Part shown: positions 22,020-35,330 of the stretch, one piece after another
Layout of the letters: each line of letters starts with the position of its first letter
Numbering within the stretch: position 1 is the stretch's first letter
From: Echinometra lucunter
Lineage: Eukaryota; Echinodermata; Echinoidea; Camarodonta; Echinometridae
NCBI GenBank assembly: GCA_029962745.1
Contig: CM057153.1
Span: 13,343,241-13,407,240, forward strand
Reading direction: 5' to 3'
Length of the DNA: 64,000 bases
The notes under the pieces: generated by a model
The model's database searches: none
Told to the model about the DNA's origin: nothing
What the model saw: only the letters and a program-made list of their open reading frames with translations
Made by a program: the position numbers and the translations under genes

Positions 22020-22550
22020 TGCAAAAGGTCAGCTCTGCCAATAATAGCCAGACCCGACGCCATGCTCCTCAGACCTGTCCTGGAATATGGATGCGAAGTG
22101 TGGGACCCCTTCACCAAGGACAATACTCGAAAACTGGAGATGGTACAGCGGCGGTATACCAGGTTCACCGCGGCCATGGGAGACTATCATCGCACAAGTA
22201 GTGTCACCAACATGCTGCGATGACTCCAGTGACCCACCCTTGAAGAAAGGAGAGCTCAGTTCAAGGTGCTGATGGTGTACCGCATTCTTAACTCACTTGT
22301 TGATGTACCAGCTGCACAGTACTTCAATCAGGTCCCTACTTCCCTCCGTGGCCATCAACTGAAGATACACATCCCATATGCTCGCACTTGTACCTATCAG
22401 AAAACCTTTGTCCTTGATGCCATCAGACTGTGGAATATTCTCCCTGCAAATATAGTCACCTTTACGCTTTACCTCAGTAGCCAGCTTCAAGACAGGTGCA
22501 GAAAATCCAGCTGTGCTAGGATTGCGCCAGTTCTTTTTAACCGCACGTAG
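22020..22550 (+). pseudogene. Non-LTR retrotransposon reverse-transcriptase C-terminal remnant
   Basis: Three pieces in different frames give the typical C-terminal region of CR1/L2/Jockey-like ORF2. They are LRPVLEYGCEVWDPFTKDNT, then KLEMVQRRYTRF, then (after a frameshift near 22220) LEERRAQFKVLMVYRILNSL followed by AIRLWNILPANIV. Frameshifts and the missing polymerase core show it is dead. The surrounding frames are shadows. Confidence 0.8.
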
Positions 22551-24627
22551 ATTATATCTTCCACAGCACTGTATATACATGTACAACTGCACAATTCTAC
22601 AAGTACAATGATACACCAATTTGATGGCCTGTACTTCTACAGATGAAATGAAAAGATAATTCAGGGGTTGGTTCAGTCTGGTTGCTGGTCCACTGTCGGA
22701 ATTAGTTTTAGTTTTAAGGAAGCTCTGCATGTTTTTATTCTGATATTTCACGCAGAGCTTAAGTCCCCTGCTATTTGCTCCTGTGGAGGCTGATGTAAAC
22801 AAGGAAATACTATGCCTCCAAATCACACTTTCTCATCCCCGGTTAGCCCTGTAAACTACCTTCAAAGTTCGCCTTGTGGACCAGTAGATCTAACTGATAT
22901 TAGAACCTAAACTTTATTTTTCAAACTCAAAATATTGACTTTTGATTGGTACGAGACCCTACCTTCTTGGCAGTTTCACCACATGATTAATTTCCATTTC
23001 AATAGCGCGACCTCCGACATCGTCAGTTTACCTACAAGACTTCATGTACATCTGTTAGCCAGTACAGGCACACGGCATATTGGAGGCTGTTTTCCATTTG
23101 GGAGGCAGTCTCCCATTTAGGAGACCAATTTTCTTTGTTTACATTTGTGGGACATAGATTACCTCAGCTCAAAATGAAAATATGATAAGCAGATTCCTCA
23201 TGAAAAATTACCCCTTTTGACCGTCTACTTCAAAAATCCGTCTATTTTTGGTTTCATAACTTTGTTTGTCATTATCCACACACAAAACAAATGGGCTTCT
23301 GATTTCAGAGAGGAAAAAATTTGGCTGAGAAAAAGTGCCTTATTGTTGGTGTTGTTTCTGTTGTCCTCTTGTTCAGAGAGTCTCTGATAGTGGAGACTTT
23401 GAATCAAAGTCTCCACTATCAGAGACTGTCTCCCAAATCCGCCTTACGCCTCTACTGTTAACCTAGGCCACAGGCGGCGCAGCGCTTCAATGTGATGCAT
23501 GATATATTCCAGGGAATAATTTTCTTGGTATTGCATTGCAATTTGCTATGCATTTTTTATATGACTGCTACACAAAATTTCTTTTGTGTAGCAGGTTTTT
23601 TACATAGCATTGTACAGAACTTTGTTGAAAGTATTTTCCCATCGACCAAAACTGCTAATCAAATTTGAGAAGTAAAATTATTCCCTGTATTCATTGGTGC
23701 ACTCCTGCATGTAGAGTAGTGCCTGTATACGTGCGAGAGTGCAACATGAGAGCAATAAGAGTGCTTACTGCCCCCAAACATTTTGTTTATTTCTGTTTAT
23801 AAAGAAAATTATGATATGATGAAGATGGGATGGGAAAATAACTTATTCTGATCGATGCTATGTTACCCTTTAAAAATTCGGGGGGGGGGGGGGGGGGGGG
23901 GGCTGCAGCACCCCCAGCTTCCAGGGGCCTGGTTAAGATGTGCTTGTTGTAGTATTGTATTCATTTGTGTGCAGAAACTGTAGCCCAGCGGCCATGGGGA
24001 TGATGTGCATGCACAAGAGTCAGCTGTGAAACATCTGTGATTTTCATCAAGTCACTGGGAATCTGAGAGCTGAGAAGAAAATTGATATTTTGAAGGACAT
24101 GATTATTGGACAAAAACATATTTGAAAGTCATTTTGAACTGGATTATGGCCTGGTCCTAAACCTTGCATTTCGGCTGCCACTGCACTGTATTAATGGCCA
24201 AGAAATAGGGTCGACGTAAAAGCTCTCCACATCAAGATAATATAGATGTAATGAATATGGCAAGTCCTATGCATGGAGATGCTAGCAATGCTCAAAATGC
24301 AATGCCCGGGCACTTATGCAACTACCAAAGTTTCCAATGGCAATATGGAACTAAAGCCTATGAAAACTGGTGAGTTACTTTATTGAATGAAAGGTTGGTC
24401 TATCAAATCAAGGGCCTGAAAAGACGAGTCATATATTTGGATTTTATGTAATTTGGTGTCCTTATTTTCCAAATTTCCAGAAAGAATTACGAATACTTCC
24501 CTCATTCTCAGGTTTATTTCATCATATAGGAATCTACTGGAATTCAACATTGACAGGTACCTGATAAAAGCGTGATTTCCCTTAGGATTATAGGGATAAG
24601 GGAGAGAAAGAGATAAAACCTGCAAGC
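22551..24627. other. Gene-free stretch upstream of the THRAP3-like gene
   Basis: Contains a short inverted repeat at about 23385-23424 (GATAGTGGAGACTTTGA and its complement), a G23 run at 23880-23902, and presumably the promoter/5' UTR of the plus-strand gene. No other gene recognised. Confidence 0.4.
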
Positions 24628-24698
24628 ATGCCACAAGACGGACGATACAGACGAAGATCTAGGTCCAGATCCAGGAGTAAGAGAAACCGTAGACGGAG
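24628..24698 (+). CDS. THRAP3/BCLAF1-like exon 1
   Basis: Encodes MPQDGRYRRRSRSRSRSK and ends in phase 2 at G|GTAAGA. The first part of the RS domain lies here. Confidence 0.72.
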
Positions 24699-27600
24699 GT
24701 AAGAGTCTCGGTAACTTCTGGATTGCAGTAGAATAAATTTGGTATGATTATAACGTAAACACCAGCCTATACTTTTTTTCACTGATTTTTTTTCTTTTGA
24801 AAATGCTAACTTAGATGTATGTGCTGTTTCATCTTTTTTTAAGGACCTTGATGTGTTGTTTTGGAAAAGACAATCTTTTATTAATAGGTTTTTTCTTACT
24901 TTCCACAGACATGGATCATCAAAGTAAGTACGCACCCAGGTCTGAAGATGGTTACATAATGTGAGGTGCACATCCCCTTGTAAGGCCTGTTACTTGGCTA
25001 ACCGGGCCTAGGAAAAAAGGAGGGGATATACATGTATTCTGCTCATACTTGAAATTATGGAGGAGAAAGAAGAGGATGAGGAGGAGAGAATTTGGCTGAT
25101 TATTCATTCTCTGAAGATAAATTTGCAGGGAATTTAACAGCAGCAGATTGATGAAGTGACCATCTGGTCTAAGTAAAGATGTGCAGTGGAGATGACCCAC
25201 AGAAGTTCAGATGTCTTGTTGATGCCATTGAGAGTGTTTAAAGAACTGTTGCATGTCCTACAGTTCATCCACTATTGCTGCTCCACCTTCCTATGCAATG
25301 CCTTGCATGAATCTTGTTTTTAATAGTCACACAGTCCTGAAGCAAAACAATTGTCTTATTTGGTAGTGCTGCTTACCTGTCAGTGATCACTGTGTCCATT
25401 TAACTGACATGTACTTACTTGTAGGGAGTTTCAATTGTAAAGGTGGGATATAAACACCTATCAAAAGTTGTAACTTTTCTCCCAGCCTTGTGTAGACTTC
25501 CTATTACATTTGTAAGCTACTCATCCCCTTTTTTTTAAACAAAGATCAGTGAAAACATTATGATATAGCAAGATGAAAATTATAATTCAAACAATTATAA
25601 GGATCAAAGCAAATTATAAGAGCTTGAGAAAACAATGACCACAAAATTAGGGAGTGATAGAGATTGCAGAAAAGGAAATTTCCAATGAAAGCAGCGGTAT
25701 ATTATTATTATAATTCATGAGAGTATTCATACACTCATGTCACTAGACAATTATCAATCTGAATAGATAGTTTGCAAATTATGAAGAGAAAGATTGCCAG
25801 ATAGCTCCCATTGTGTCTTCAGGTCAAGTTCATATTGGAACATATTCTTAGACTAACCATTCCCCCCTCCCTCTCAAATTATGGTTTTCATACATATTGA
25901 AGAACGGAGAATAGTTAGCAGTGATCTGATAAATCATCAAGATGTATGGCTTGCTGATGATTGAGAAGGAAGGCATGTTCACCTTGGATGTCACAAAATG
26001 TTGGTTGGAAATTACTCAGTTATTTGATCCAGTAAAACCCTGATAAACATGTTGAGAAAGATGATTGCAAGACCTCTACAGATGGAGTCTGATAGTAATG
26101 CATGCTGATGATTGTGAAACTAAATAAGTCAGCAAAAGAGATGAGAAGACTTTAAAGGCTAATGAAGTGACTAAATTTGAGCTTGAGACAGGTGGAGACT
26201 GGAGAGATTATGAGGCAATATCCTGCACCCTTTGCTCTTGACGTCTTGAAGATTTTTTCTGGGCACACTTACAACTGCCAGGTGTGGGAAATTTGATTAA
26301 TCCTTAACATTCTGGAGATACAAATATTCCTGTCTGCTGGCCAAAACATGTTTCCTGTTGAATGAAATGCAAATGCCTTTGGTCAGAGAACAGAAATCTG
26401 CCTCCATCAGATGCATAACAGGACCACTAAAAATAAAAGAAGCAAGGATGGCTCTTTGATGGCATGAAAGCAGAATGGATGGTAGAGACTGGCAAATATA
26501 TGAATCCAATATGATGGCCATTTGATGAAGAGACCAGAATTAGTTTGATCTACCAAGAGAGAAAGTGAAAAGAATGGCAAATCCACTCACTACAGTTGAT
26601 CATGGATGATTTATATATAAATATAAGAGGAAGAGTATAAGAGGAAGTGCTGCCAGATGGGAATGAGCTACAAAGAAATCTAAACCTACCTCCACTAGTT
26701 AACAGGACATGGAAGATGAGGTACTGATTAGTAAGGACCTAAAGGAAAGTGACTGATAGACATGGCAACAAATATCCAAAGAAACAGCAACCAAGCTAAG
26801 TCCATTAGCATGGTGATAAAGATGAGGTTATGGAGAAAAACCAAAGATTAAAGACATGAGTCCAGGAAAGGCTGAAACAGTAGAATGGAGAGTCATTACC
26901 ATGTTTGCATTACTGAACCAGCCACAGCTCAGGGAAAGGGAAGTCCACAGAAGAATGAAAGGAACAGTAAAATGGAGAGTACTCCAGAAAGCCTAACATT
27001 CCTTAGTTAACCTACTGTACAGAGTTCAGTGAAGGAGAAGAGAGGAAGAGAGGCAGGCTATACATGAATCAACGGAAGGACTGAAGACATTGCAAGAACA
27101 CCAATTTCGTATTCTTGTCATGTCATGTAGATGATACTGAGGAGGAACACCTTGAAGGAGGGAGATCGATGCAAGAGAGTGATCAAGAGAAGGACAGATT
27201 CAAGATGAGGTTAGCAAATAAATGAAGTTGTAGTACTAAAGGAACAGCTACACCAAAGAACATACGATTCAACCAAGACAGACCATAAACAAATAATGTG
27301 TTTCTGAAAGGGAAGATGATGCCATGCAACTATTAAAATGATACCTGACACCTGTTTATCTCCTAGATAGGAAGTTTTTGCCATGTTTTCCTCCATAAGA
27401 AAATACACAGAACCAAGAATGTGAGCTGAAAGAGAATGATTGCGATGGGCTTAGATGACAGGAAAGGCAGGTCCTTTGCCTGAATCGGGTTGGACATCCA
27501 AGGAAAAGTCTTGATGATCAGAAGAATGTTGTAAGGTTGCAGAACTTATGCGTGAAGGACAACATAATCTCTTCATCTTATCAAGCTGTGAATCCTTTGG

Positions 27601-28866
27601 CATATTTTGATTATTCTTAGTACCAGATGCTGATTGAATGAACGAAGGGTGAAAAAAGACAAACAGTAATGAGGATCTCTCAAGGCTTAGAAATGTGGCT
27701 ACATAATCTGGAAACTGAGTACACGATAAAAACACATGGATATCATTGACATGTCATTGAAATGTTAGATAAATTTCCAGTAACATTTCATGGACATTGA
27801 CATCGGCATTGTCATTGTCAGCTCAGAAATCACCCAAACCTTTACTGGAAAAAAATGGAATGCCCTGGATGAGGCAGATTTGGTGAGACACACTTTCAGA
27901 TCTGGGGATGTTCTTGTAGGAGAAGACCATGAATATCACCAGTGCTTGCAGTAGCAGAAACTTCCAAATATTTTCTGAGATGAAAACTAGGATTGATCTG
28001 CATATATGTTGAGGAGGATGACAGTCAGGCCTGATCATAAACTATGGTGAACAGCTACAGAGTAATTAATTAGACTGAGAAAAAAAGATGGCATGTGAAA
28101 GACACCCAGGATGGAGCAGGAGAAGAACAGTGAAGTACAGCCAAAGACTACATAATCTGTGCAGACCCTTGAAGAGAAAGGCGGAGCAAATGAGTTACAG
28201 AATGAGAAATGCAGATGAGATTCACTGCAGAGGAAAGTATGAAAGGAGCAAGTTCAAATGTCCTGAGGAGATACACATACATATGTAAAAGATACATGGA
28301 TGCATTTGAATTGGTATTTGCTGATGATGTACAGAAATAGCAACTTCATTGGATGAGGAGGAATATCTGATATATGGTAACTTAGCAGAGAGCACTCACA
28401 AGATGACATGCTGGCACCAACGACAGCCATTGGGGCAAAAGAGCTGTAAAAGTGAGAGTGAGAGCAATGCAGGATGACGTAAAATTGCCATTTGGAGCAG
28501 AGGAGCTTTTAAACTTGAATGTCAGACAAAATAATGGCAATGAGGAGAAGATTGGATATTTGGAAGGATAAGCAAGGTGGACTTGAGAGATAAATGGAGA
28601 TATACTTGGACAAGTTCATAGATGGAAAGGAGGTTGAAAATATAAGAGGGGCCTAAGTCAAAGTCTCTGAAGTTGGTTAATTTACTTCCATCTCATTAAA
28701 TATCACCTGTATTTGCTATAAACGTAAGCAGAAGGTGAGTAATCTGCATGTGCGTGAAATGTACAGTCTGCTGTGATGTGCTTGTAGAGTTAGAGCATGA
28801 CATTTTTACTAGTACATGTAGCTCTCAAATCTCAGTCAAAGACCCCCCCCCCAAAAAAAAAAAAAA

Positions 28867-28919
<53 letters not shown>

Positions 28920-31900
28920 ATCTCTCTCTAAGCTTGTAGTCGAGGTATTCTTTCAAAGTCTAACTGACACGGTTGTAAAATTTTTGTTTTGGTTGACTTC
29001 GATTATTTCTTGATTTTTTTTAATTTTTAAAATGATCATGAGTCGGTTTGGGTCTAAAATAACTTCTTGGTAGTAGTCTATTATGTTTAGTGTACCGGTA
29101 CAGGTACATGTACATGTTAATTTGAAGTTACTCTGGTCATGAATTTTCATTGTAAGCAAATTATGAATTACATTTAGCAGTAACTGTAAAACTGCAATCC
29201 AGTACCACAAAGCTTAATCACACAGAACAAAGTTCAAGTGATAAAACTTGCTTATCAAACATAGAATATGATTATTCTCTTGATTACCATCATAGTATTA
29301 TCTCCCATAAACCAAGGACCTATTGAATCATAGCAGGGATGATTTAATATACATGTACATGTAGTCAGTTTTATAACTTGAGCTATGTAAACTGTGTAAT
29401 CAGCACTCCTGCCAGAAGCATCAAAACTATGGCACACAAGTTCAGTTAAATTGAATGGGTGCATGGATAGAAATTATTCACTTTCCTCCTCCTTTGACTA
29501 TCATTATATGTTTTTCATGACTTGCATTTTAAGCCTAAAGGGAAGTCTACCTTTGTAGCAGTTTGCACTAAGGAAAAACAGAATTCATGTTGATTGATAT
29601 TTGAGTTTATTTTCATTTCCATATCAGTGAAATTTACAATGTAAAGCAAAATACAAATTTCAGAAATGAAAAAGGGAACCCACTGGAAAGCACAGCTTGT
29701 TTTGTGGGTTCCTTGGAATATATTGAAGGTTTTAACAAAATTGATGAATAATTAGAACATTATGCATTATTATGATCTCTTTATGTGAATTTCAGCTGTA
29801 CTATGCAGTGACTAACCTTTTTGGTTCGACATTCAGAATGACTAGAAAATAATTTTTATTAAATTCTTTGCTTAGCAGTATGTTTATAGAGAAAATAACA
29901 TGCTATTCATAATTCAGCCCTTGGGGAAACTTCGTAGAGAAAAAATGGAAATTCATAATATTCTTTCGTAAAAGTGTCAGTTTGTCTCAGATTTACCACT
30001 TCAGTATTCACAATATAGTGAGCCCTTTGAAATATGTATTTTTCAGTAAATTTCTTACTTTCACCAACCCATCTCTGAATTTTCTGCTCCCCCTTTTTTT
30101 ATTACAAGGATTAGGTTTAATTGCTTGTACTTCTTGCTTGATATGTGATTACTTCAGCAGTTCTAAATGAAAAATGCATGGCATAGTAACACTAAACAAG
30201 ATATCCTTTAATCAACTTGATCCTTTACTCATGTTTTGATACATGTAAGTGTAGTACATTCTATTTGAATTATGATCCATTGAAAGAAAAATGTTATAGA
30301 GTGAAAAGGAATTTTTAGTCATTTTTTAATTTTTTAAAAGTGTGATAAAGATTTTAAAGTCTCTTACAACATTATAAGAGACTTTAGAAAAAAAGGAAGA
30401 AAAACTAACATGATTAAAAGCCTGACATAACGGTTTAGGAACTTTGAAATTGATTTTCTTTTATGTTGCTGTCAGAAATTTATTTCCCCAGACAAAAACA
30501 AAACAGATCTTAAACAACACAAAACAAACTACAGGCATATTTTGGCACATGCTTTAAAGAAGAGCAAGAATGATACTTTGATAATTAATTGAATACTTGC
30601 CAAGCTAGGTATACATTTTTTTTTCAAATAAAACAAGCATGTTTTGTTTTTGGCATGTGATAACTTGATGGTTTAAAAATACTATAAGTGTGCCACTGTA
30701 CACAATTCATGGAACATTTACACATTTTACATTTGCAGATCTTCAGGATCAAGCTACTCCAGATCCAGATCTCGATCCAGAGAGAAGCGATACCATGATA
30801 AGGAAAGATCTTCACGCAGAACTCCACCAAAGTACCGTCGTTCTTCTAAACGTTCACCCTCGCATGAAAGGAAGAGGCAACATTACAACCGTAGATCCCG
30901 CTCTGAGTCATCATCTCCAAGACGCCAGTCACATGAAAAGAAAGAATATCTGGATACCTCGAAGGTGCTGACTGGCAACTTCTCCAACATCCCTGGACTT
31001 GACTACATTGCACGTGGGGCAAAAGGAGTGAAGGATGAATCTAGCCAGGACCTTGACTTGCGTCTCCGAGAGCTTGAGACAGGGTCTGCAGGGTCGTCTA
31101 GGTCCAGATCTGCAGACCAAGGGAAGAATATGCAGAGAGGCTACTACGATTCTAAAGGAAGTTCACAGGAAAGTTACAAGCAGCGTAGCAGGTCTCCTGA
31201 TAGTAAAAGATATAGGGAGCAGAAGGATCAGAAAAAACCTGATTATGGCATCAGAGTTGAGGTCAAGAGAAAGCCATCTCCCAAGAGAAGAAAGTTTGAT
31301 CCGAGTCTGGTATTCATACCTCGCAGGAAGGATGAAGGGTTGCAACCAATATTTGATCGCCCGGAAATCATTGTCCGCAACCTAGATGATGATCCAGAAA
31401 TGTACCCTGAGAAGTATGAACGCTTTGCTTGTTGGAGGAAATCCCCAGAGCGCAGTGAACGGAAGAACAACCGAGAATACAGCAGAGAGAGGGAGGAGAG
31501 ACCAAGGAAACAGAGCAGACACCATAAGGAGAGTAGGAGATCTCCAAGTCCAGAGCCCCAGCATCCTAGGGAGGCAACAGTCATGATGAAGCCATTCACT
31601 GTGTACGAGAAATATGAACAGTCCTTGCGGAATAAGCCAGCACCAGCCCCACAGGAGGTGGACAACTACCTTCCACGTTCCCAGGACTTCAGTCTGTCCC
31701 AAAGCTCTTTGCCTCTGTCAGGATCTCTGTCAGGATCCACAAGCATGTTTACTTCTGGCTTGGGTTTGGATAACGTCCTTGATGTAGGCAGTGATCTCCG
31801 TCTTGATTTGGATGTTCGCCGTCAGTTTCTTGTGCGGGAGGCTGAGAAACAACTGGATCTGCAACAGCTCCACACCACCACCTCCCCAACCCTAGGTCGG

Positions 31901-34281
31901 CTGCCTGAGTCATCTTTCTCTCTGGATAGAAGAGAGATTGCATCTTCAGATCGAAGACCTGTGAGGGAACGGCTTGGTGACCTGGATAGAGGGGGATTGA
32001 AGATGGAGAGTGAAGTGCCAGATTTCAGGAAGGAGGTGGAGGAACTGCAGAGACTGGACCCCACTGCTCAACCAATTAGAGGAAAATATTTTCAAGTAAG
32101 TATAAACTTATATGCCACATTGCAACTTTATTGTAATTGAGAATTGTGTCTTAGGTGTCACATTTTGTAGAATAAAATGATGCAGCTGTAATAATGATAT
32201 GTTGTAATTGACTTTAAAATACCAGTGGATGAAACTACTGTTTACTAAAAAATTAAATTTCTGGGAGTATTTTCCACTTGTGTCCCCATCTTATATGCTT
32301 ATATGACACTACCTAAAAGGTTTTTTTTTTTATGTCATAGCCATTAAATTATGCCTTCTGTTTAGTATTTATTACTACCTTTATTTTTATGTACTGTATT
32401 ATCTCGTAGCCTATATATTACATGAAACTATTCCAACTTTGATTTAGCATGATGATCGTGATCAGCATTCCCCGACAGAAGCGAAGCGTGACATACGGCC
32501 ATCGCTCAGGGGTCGAGGGGGCTATGTGCCCCGCAGTTCGTACCGTGGCGGACGCTTCATCCGCGGTTTCCGCAGCCGTGGTTTCAGCCGTGGCTTCCGA
32601 GGCAGTTACAGTCGAGGATTTAGTGGGTGGACTTCAAGTCGTGGAGGATACGCCTCATCATGGAAGCATGATAAGTTTGAAGGCAAGGATAGGGACAAGG
32701 ATGACAAGAGAGAGAAGAAAGAAAAGAAATCCAAGTCATCAGACAAGGTGAGTATAGTTGAACTTGGTAACAGTTGATCTATTTAAAATGATCTCTTTTT
32801 TTTATGAACTTTAATGCAGATGTTGGGATAGAATATGATTTTCGAAATGACAAAATTCACATACAATTCCACTATCCTTGTAAAACTGAATTCTTGTGAT
32901 GAAATGGCTAAAGTCTTTAATACCTTGTACCAGTAATTAATTTTTCAGGCTGGGTAATGAAAGAAAATTTTGTGCATATTTGTTTGAACTTTCTTTACTT
33001 TTGCATCACTTTATTAAAAAGAAGGGAGTGGCCTATTGCACAGAATTTCCCTTTCTTGATTTTCAAAGGACCCATAGCATTTCTAGCAATTGTACGTTCT
33101 TGCAAGTTAATAGATAACACACCTTACTGAACGAATCCATACACACTTTTATATCATCAGATTTCAAATTGTTGGGACTTTTCCCAAGTAAATTTCAGTT
33201 CACCCTTTTTTTGTTAGGGCAGTGCTGTTCATTTTAAACAAAATTGCTCTCTGAAATTGACAGAGTGTTTTCTATGTAAATTTTGATTATGCACATAGAA
33301 AAAGACCAAGAAGTCATCAAAGAAGTCTCCAGAAAGATCTAAGTCCGTAAGTGGCAGTTCCTCTTTGAGTTTTTGCATGCTTTAGAGCATAATCTCTCTT
33401 GTGGAAAGATAGATGTGAAATTTTTATTGCCACATTTGCGGCCTTGAATATAGACATGATGTAAAGAACATGGCAGTCCTAGAAATCTGTGGATTAGAAG
33501 TATTTAGAATATCTTTTCAAAACAAATCAAATTAAATGATTTGATCCCGGACTAAGAAAATCACCAATTCATTCATAACTCTTCAGTTTATTTTGCTTGC
33601 TGGTTTCTGGTACTTTGTAGGTTAAAACAAAACAAAACAAAACAAAACAAAACAAAACAAAAAAGTACCATCCTTAAAAAAAGACAGTGATTTTCTGTGC
33701 TGATATCATTCATCTTTTAAAAGTTACGAAAAGGTTCATCCGAGTTCATCTTAGGGCAGCTACATGCATGCATGAGTATGAAATATGTTTCTCACTGTTT
33801 GTTTGAATTGACAATGCATGCAGACAGTAATATACTGTAGAGCTATTTCTTTCTCTTTCAAGTGAGTAAAATCTTCTAGACTTCTTGGTCTGGTACAATC
33901 GTAGTTGTTTCTAGTAGAAATATATGAATATATATGGTATTTTGGTAGTTGTTTACATTATTATTCCATGTGAATTTCTGCTTTGTCAACTTTTATGTGA
34001 ATTTGTGCCGTTCTCCTTTTCTTCAGATAAGTTTGAATTTTTCAGTATATAAATACAATACATTGCAGAATATATCTAACTTTGAATGTATTCTTATATT
34101 TGGGTTCAGATCTCTTTGAATTTACCCATTCCCTATCTACATTCCTATCATTACTCAAACTGTCTCCTTATATTTTCTCTTTTCTCTCACTTTTACATTT
34201 ATTATAATGTTCAATTTCTGATTTCCAATATCTACCTTTCTCTTACTCATACAGAAAAGAGAAAGCAGGAAGTCACATTAG
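24628..34281 (+). CDS. RS/RG-rich nuclear protein of the THRAP3/BCLAF1 family (six exons plus candidate microexon)
   Basis: THRAP3 and BCLAF1 are nuclear RS-domain proteins that act in mRNA splicing/export and transcription. Exons are 24628-24698, 30739-32095, 32448-32747, 33299-33346 and 34255-34281, with an optional 15-nt exon 24909-24923; all junctions keep frame. The protein is about 600 aa. Residues 8-17 are RRRSRSRSRS, and the RS region continues to about residue 95. Around 227 is IFDRPEII, of unknown role. Around 377 is DLRLDLDVRRQFLVREAEK, resembling the DLRLDIERR segment of THRAP3. About 497-533 is RG/RGF-rich, followed by SSWKHDKFEGK, which parallels the W-x-H-D-K-F/Y motif of THRAP3/BCLAF1 C-termini. 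The tail is K-rich. It is shorter than the human proteins (>900 aa). An in-frame TAG at 24583 supports the start. Family assignment rests on remembered motifs. Confidence 0.68.
24909..24923 (+). CDS. Candidate 15-nt microexon of the THRAP3/BCLAF1-like gene
   Basis: A strong pyrimidine tract and TTTCCACAG precede ACATGGATCATCAAA, which is followed by GTAAGT. Being 15 nt in the matching phase, it would insert five residues (HGSSK) without shifting the frame. It may be alternatively spliced. Confidence 0.5.
24924..30738 (+). other. Long purine-skewed intron of the THRAP3/BCLAF1-like gene
   Basis: No exon recognised apart from the microexon at its start. From about 25560 to 28660 the plus strand is visibly A/G-rich (GATGAGG, AGAGAAGGA, GGAAGAG words) with no long frame. 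A (TA)n tract follows at about 28877-28913, preceded by C8-A15. Confidence 0.55.
30739..32095 (+). CDS. THRAP3/BCLAF1-like large central exon
   Basis: The acceptor ATTTGCAG is followed by ATCTTCAGG, and the donor is TTTCAA|GTAAGT. It encodes about 452 residues: the RS region, the SQDLDLRLREL segment, the IFDRPEII motif and the DLRLDLDVRRQ segment. The open frame extends past the donor into the intron, where I stop it. Confidence 0.82.
32448..32747 (+). CDS. THRAP3/BCLAF1-like RG-rich exon
   Basis: Exactly 100 codons, phase 0 at both ends (TTTAG|CATGAT, GACAAG|GTGAGT). It encodes the arginine/glycine/phenylalanine-rich domain, the SSWKHDKF motif and a lysine-rich end. Confidence 0.82.
33299..33346 (+). 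CDS. THRAP3/BCLAF1-like penultimate exon
   Basis: 48 nt in phase 0 encoding KKTKKSSKKSPERSKS, bounded by ACATAG and GTAAGT. The basic/serine character continues that of the previous exon. Confidence 0.72.
33628..33662. repeat. (AAAAC)n microsatellite
   Basis: About seven perfect AAAAC units in the intron before the last THRAP3-like exon. Confidence 0.9.
34255..34281 (+). CDS. THRAP3/BCLAF1-like last coding exon
   Basis: The acceptor ACTCATACAG is followed by KRESRKSH and TAG at 34279-34281. A polyadenylation signal AATAAA occurs at 34479-34484, though the 3' UTR may run longer. Confidence 0.62.
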   Translation, partial: KRESRKSH

Positions 34282-35330
34282 GACACAAGCACCATGCGAA
34301 CTGGCAGCCTAGGATTCTTCCAGATGTGAACCCATCCCATGATGAAAGTGTACCAAACACTGAGACAGTTTGCTATGTATGTTAGGTATTCCATGTCTTT
34401 ATACTCTGTGTTCAAAATATGAGCTTCAAATACTACATTAGATTAGTCTGCTGCTAGTTCAAACGCCAGAGTACTCTTAATAAAAATAAAAGTGACCAGT
34501 GAGTAGACTGGATGTCGTAAACGCCTGCGGGAGTGTGCAGCAGGTCATTTACAGAATCTACTGGTAGTAACTGCTGTTAGAATTCCACACATTGTGGTTC
34601 TTATATTATCCTTTTTCTTTCAACTCCTTTAAACTGTCAGTGACAAGATTGCCAGGTAAGGTGGTTTTTTTTTTTTTTTTTTTTTTTGTTTTGTCTTTTT
34701 TTTGGGGGGGGGGGGGTGTATTTTATGCATACCAGCTGTACATGAATAATTTTGTCAGGGGATTGTTACACTTTTTCAAAAAATGTCTTTGTATCAAAAC
34801 ACTTGTTGCATCTGAAAAAGCCAGGCTGTATTTAGTTTTCCATTTAAATAGTGTAAATCCAACTCATACAGAAATTGGCATATTGAAAATACATGTAGTA
34901 TGAACAACTTGACTTTTTGACTCTCAAATCTTAATGAAAGGTTCTTTATTCAAAATCTTTGTTGGGCTTGTCAGAATATGCTGCTTTAAAGCAACCATCT
35001 GCAAACTTATTTTTCTTTGCAAACTTAAATATCATTTGCCAAAGCATGATCTCCATTGTAGAGTTAAGAGGTCATTATGGGTCAACTAGGAAATGCAAAT
35101 CCACTCTGAATATTTTTTGTAACTTTGTATCCATAATTGTAAATAGTTTGATTCATTTTGTTTGCTGCATGTCATTATGTAAATACTTTTACATGTATTC
35201 AACTTTCAAATACATGAGTATTTCGGTTCAGCGATAGTCCACTTTTATGGCGTCCACAAGAAGTACTTTAAATGTGTTATTAATTCATCCACGTAACCAG
35301 GATACACGTACTTGGAAACATCCCAGCTGC

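Noticed and set aside
22293..22826. 177-residue minus-strand frame
   Set aside because: Antisense to the reverse-transcriptase remnant; no homology in this orientation.
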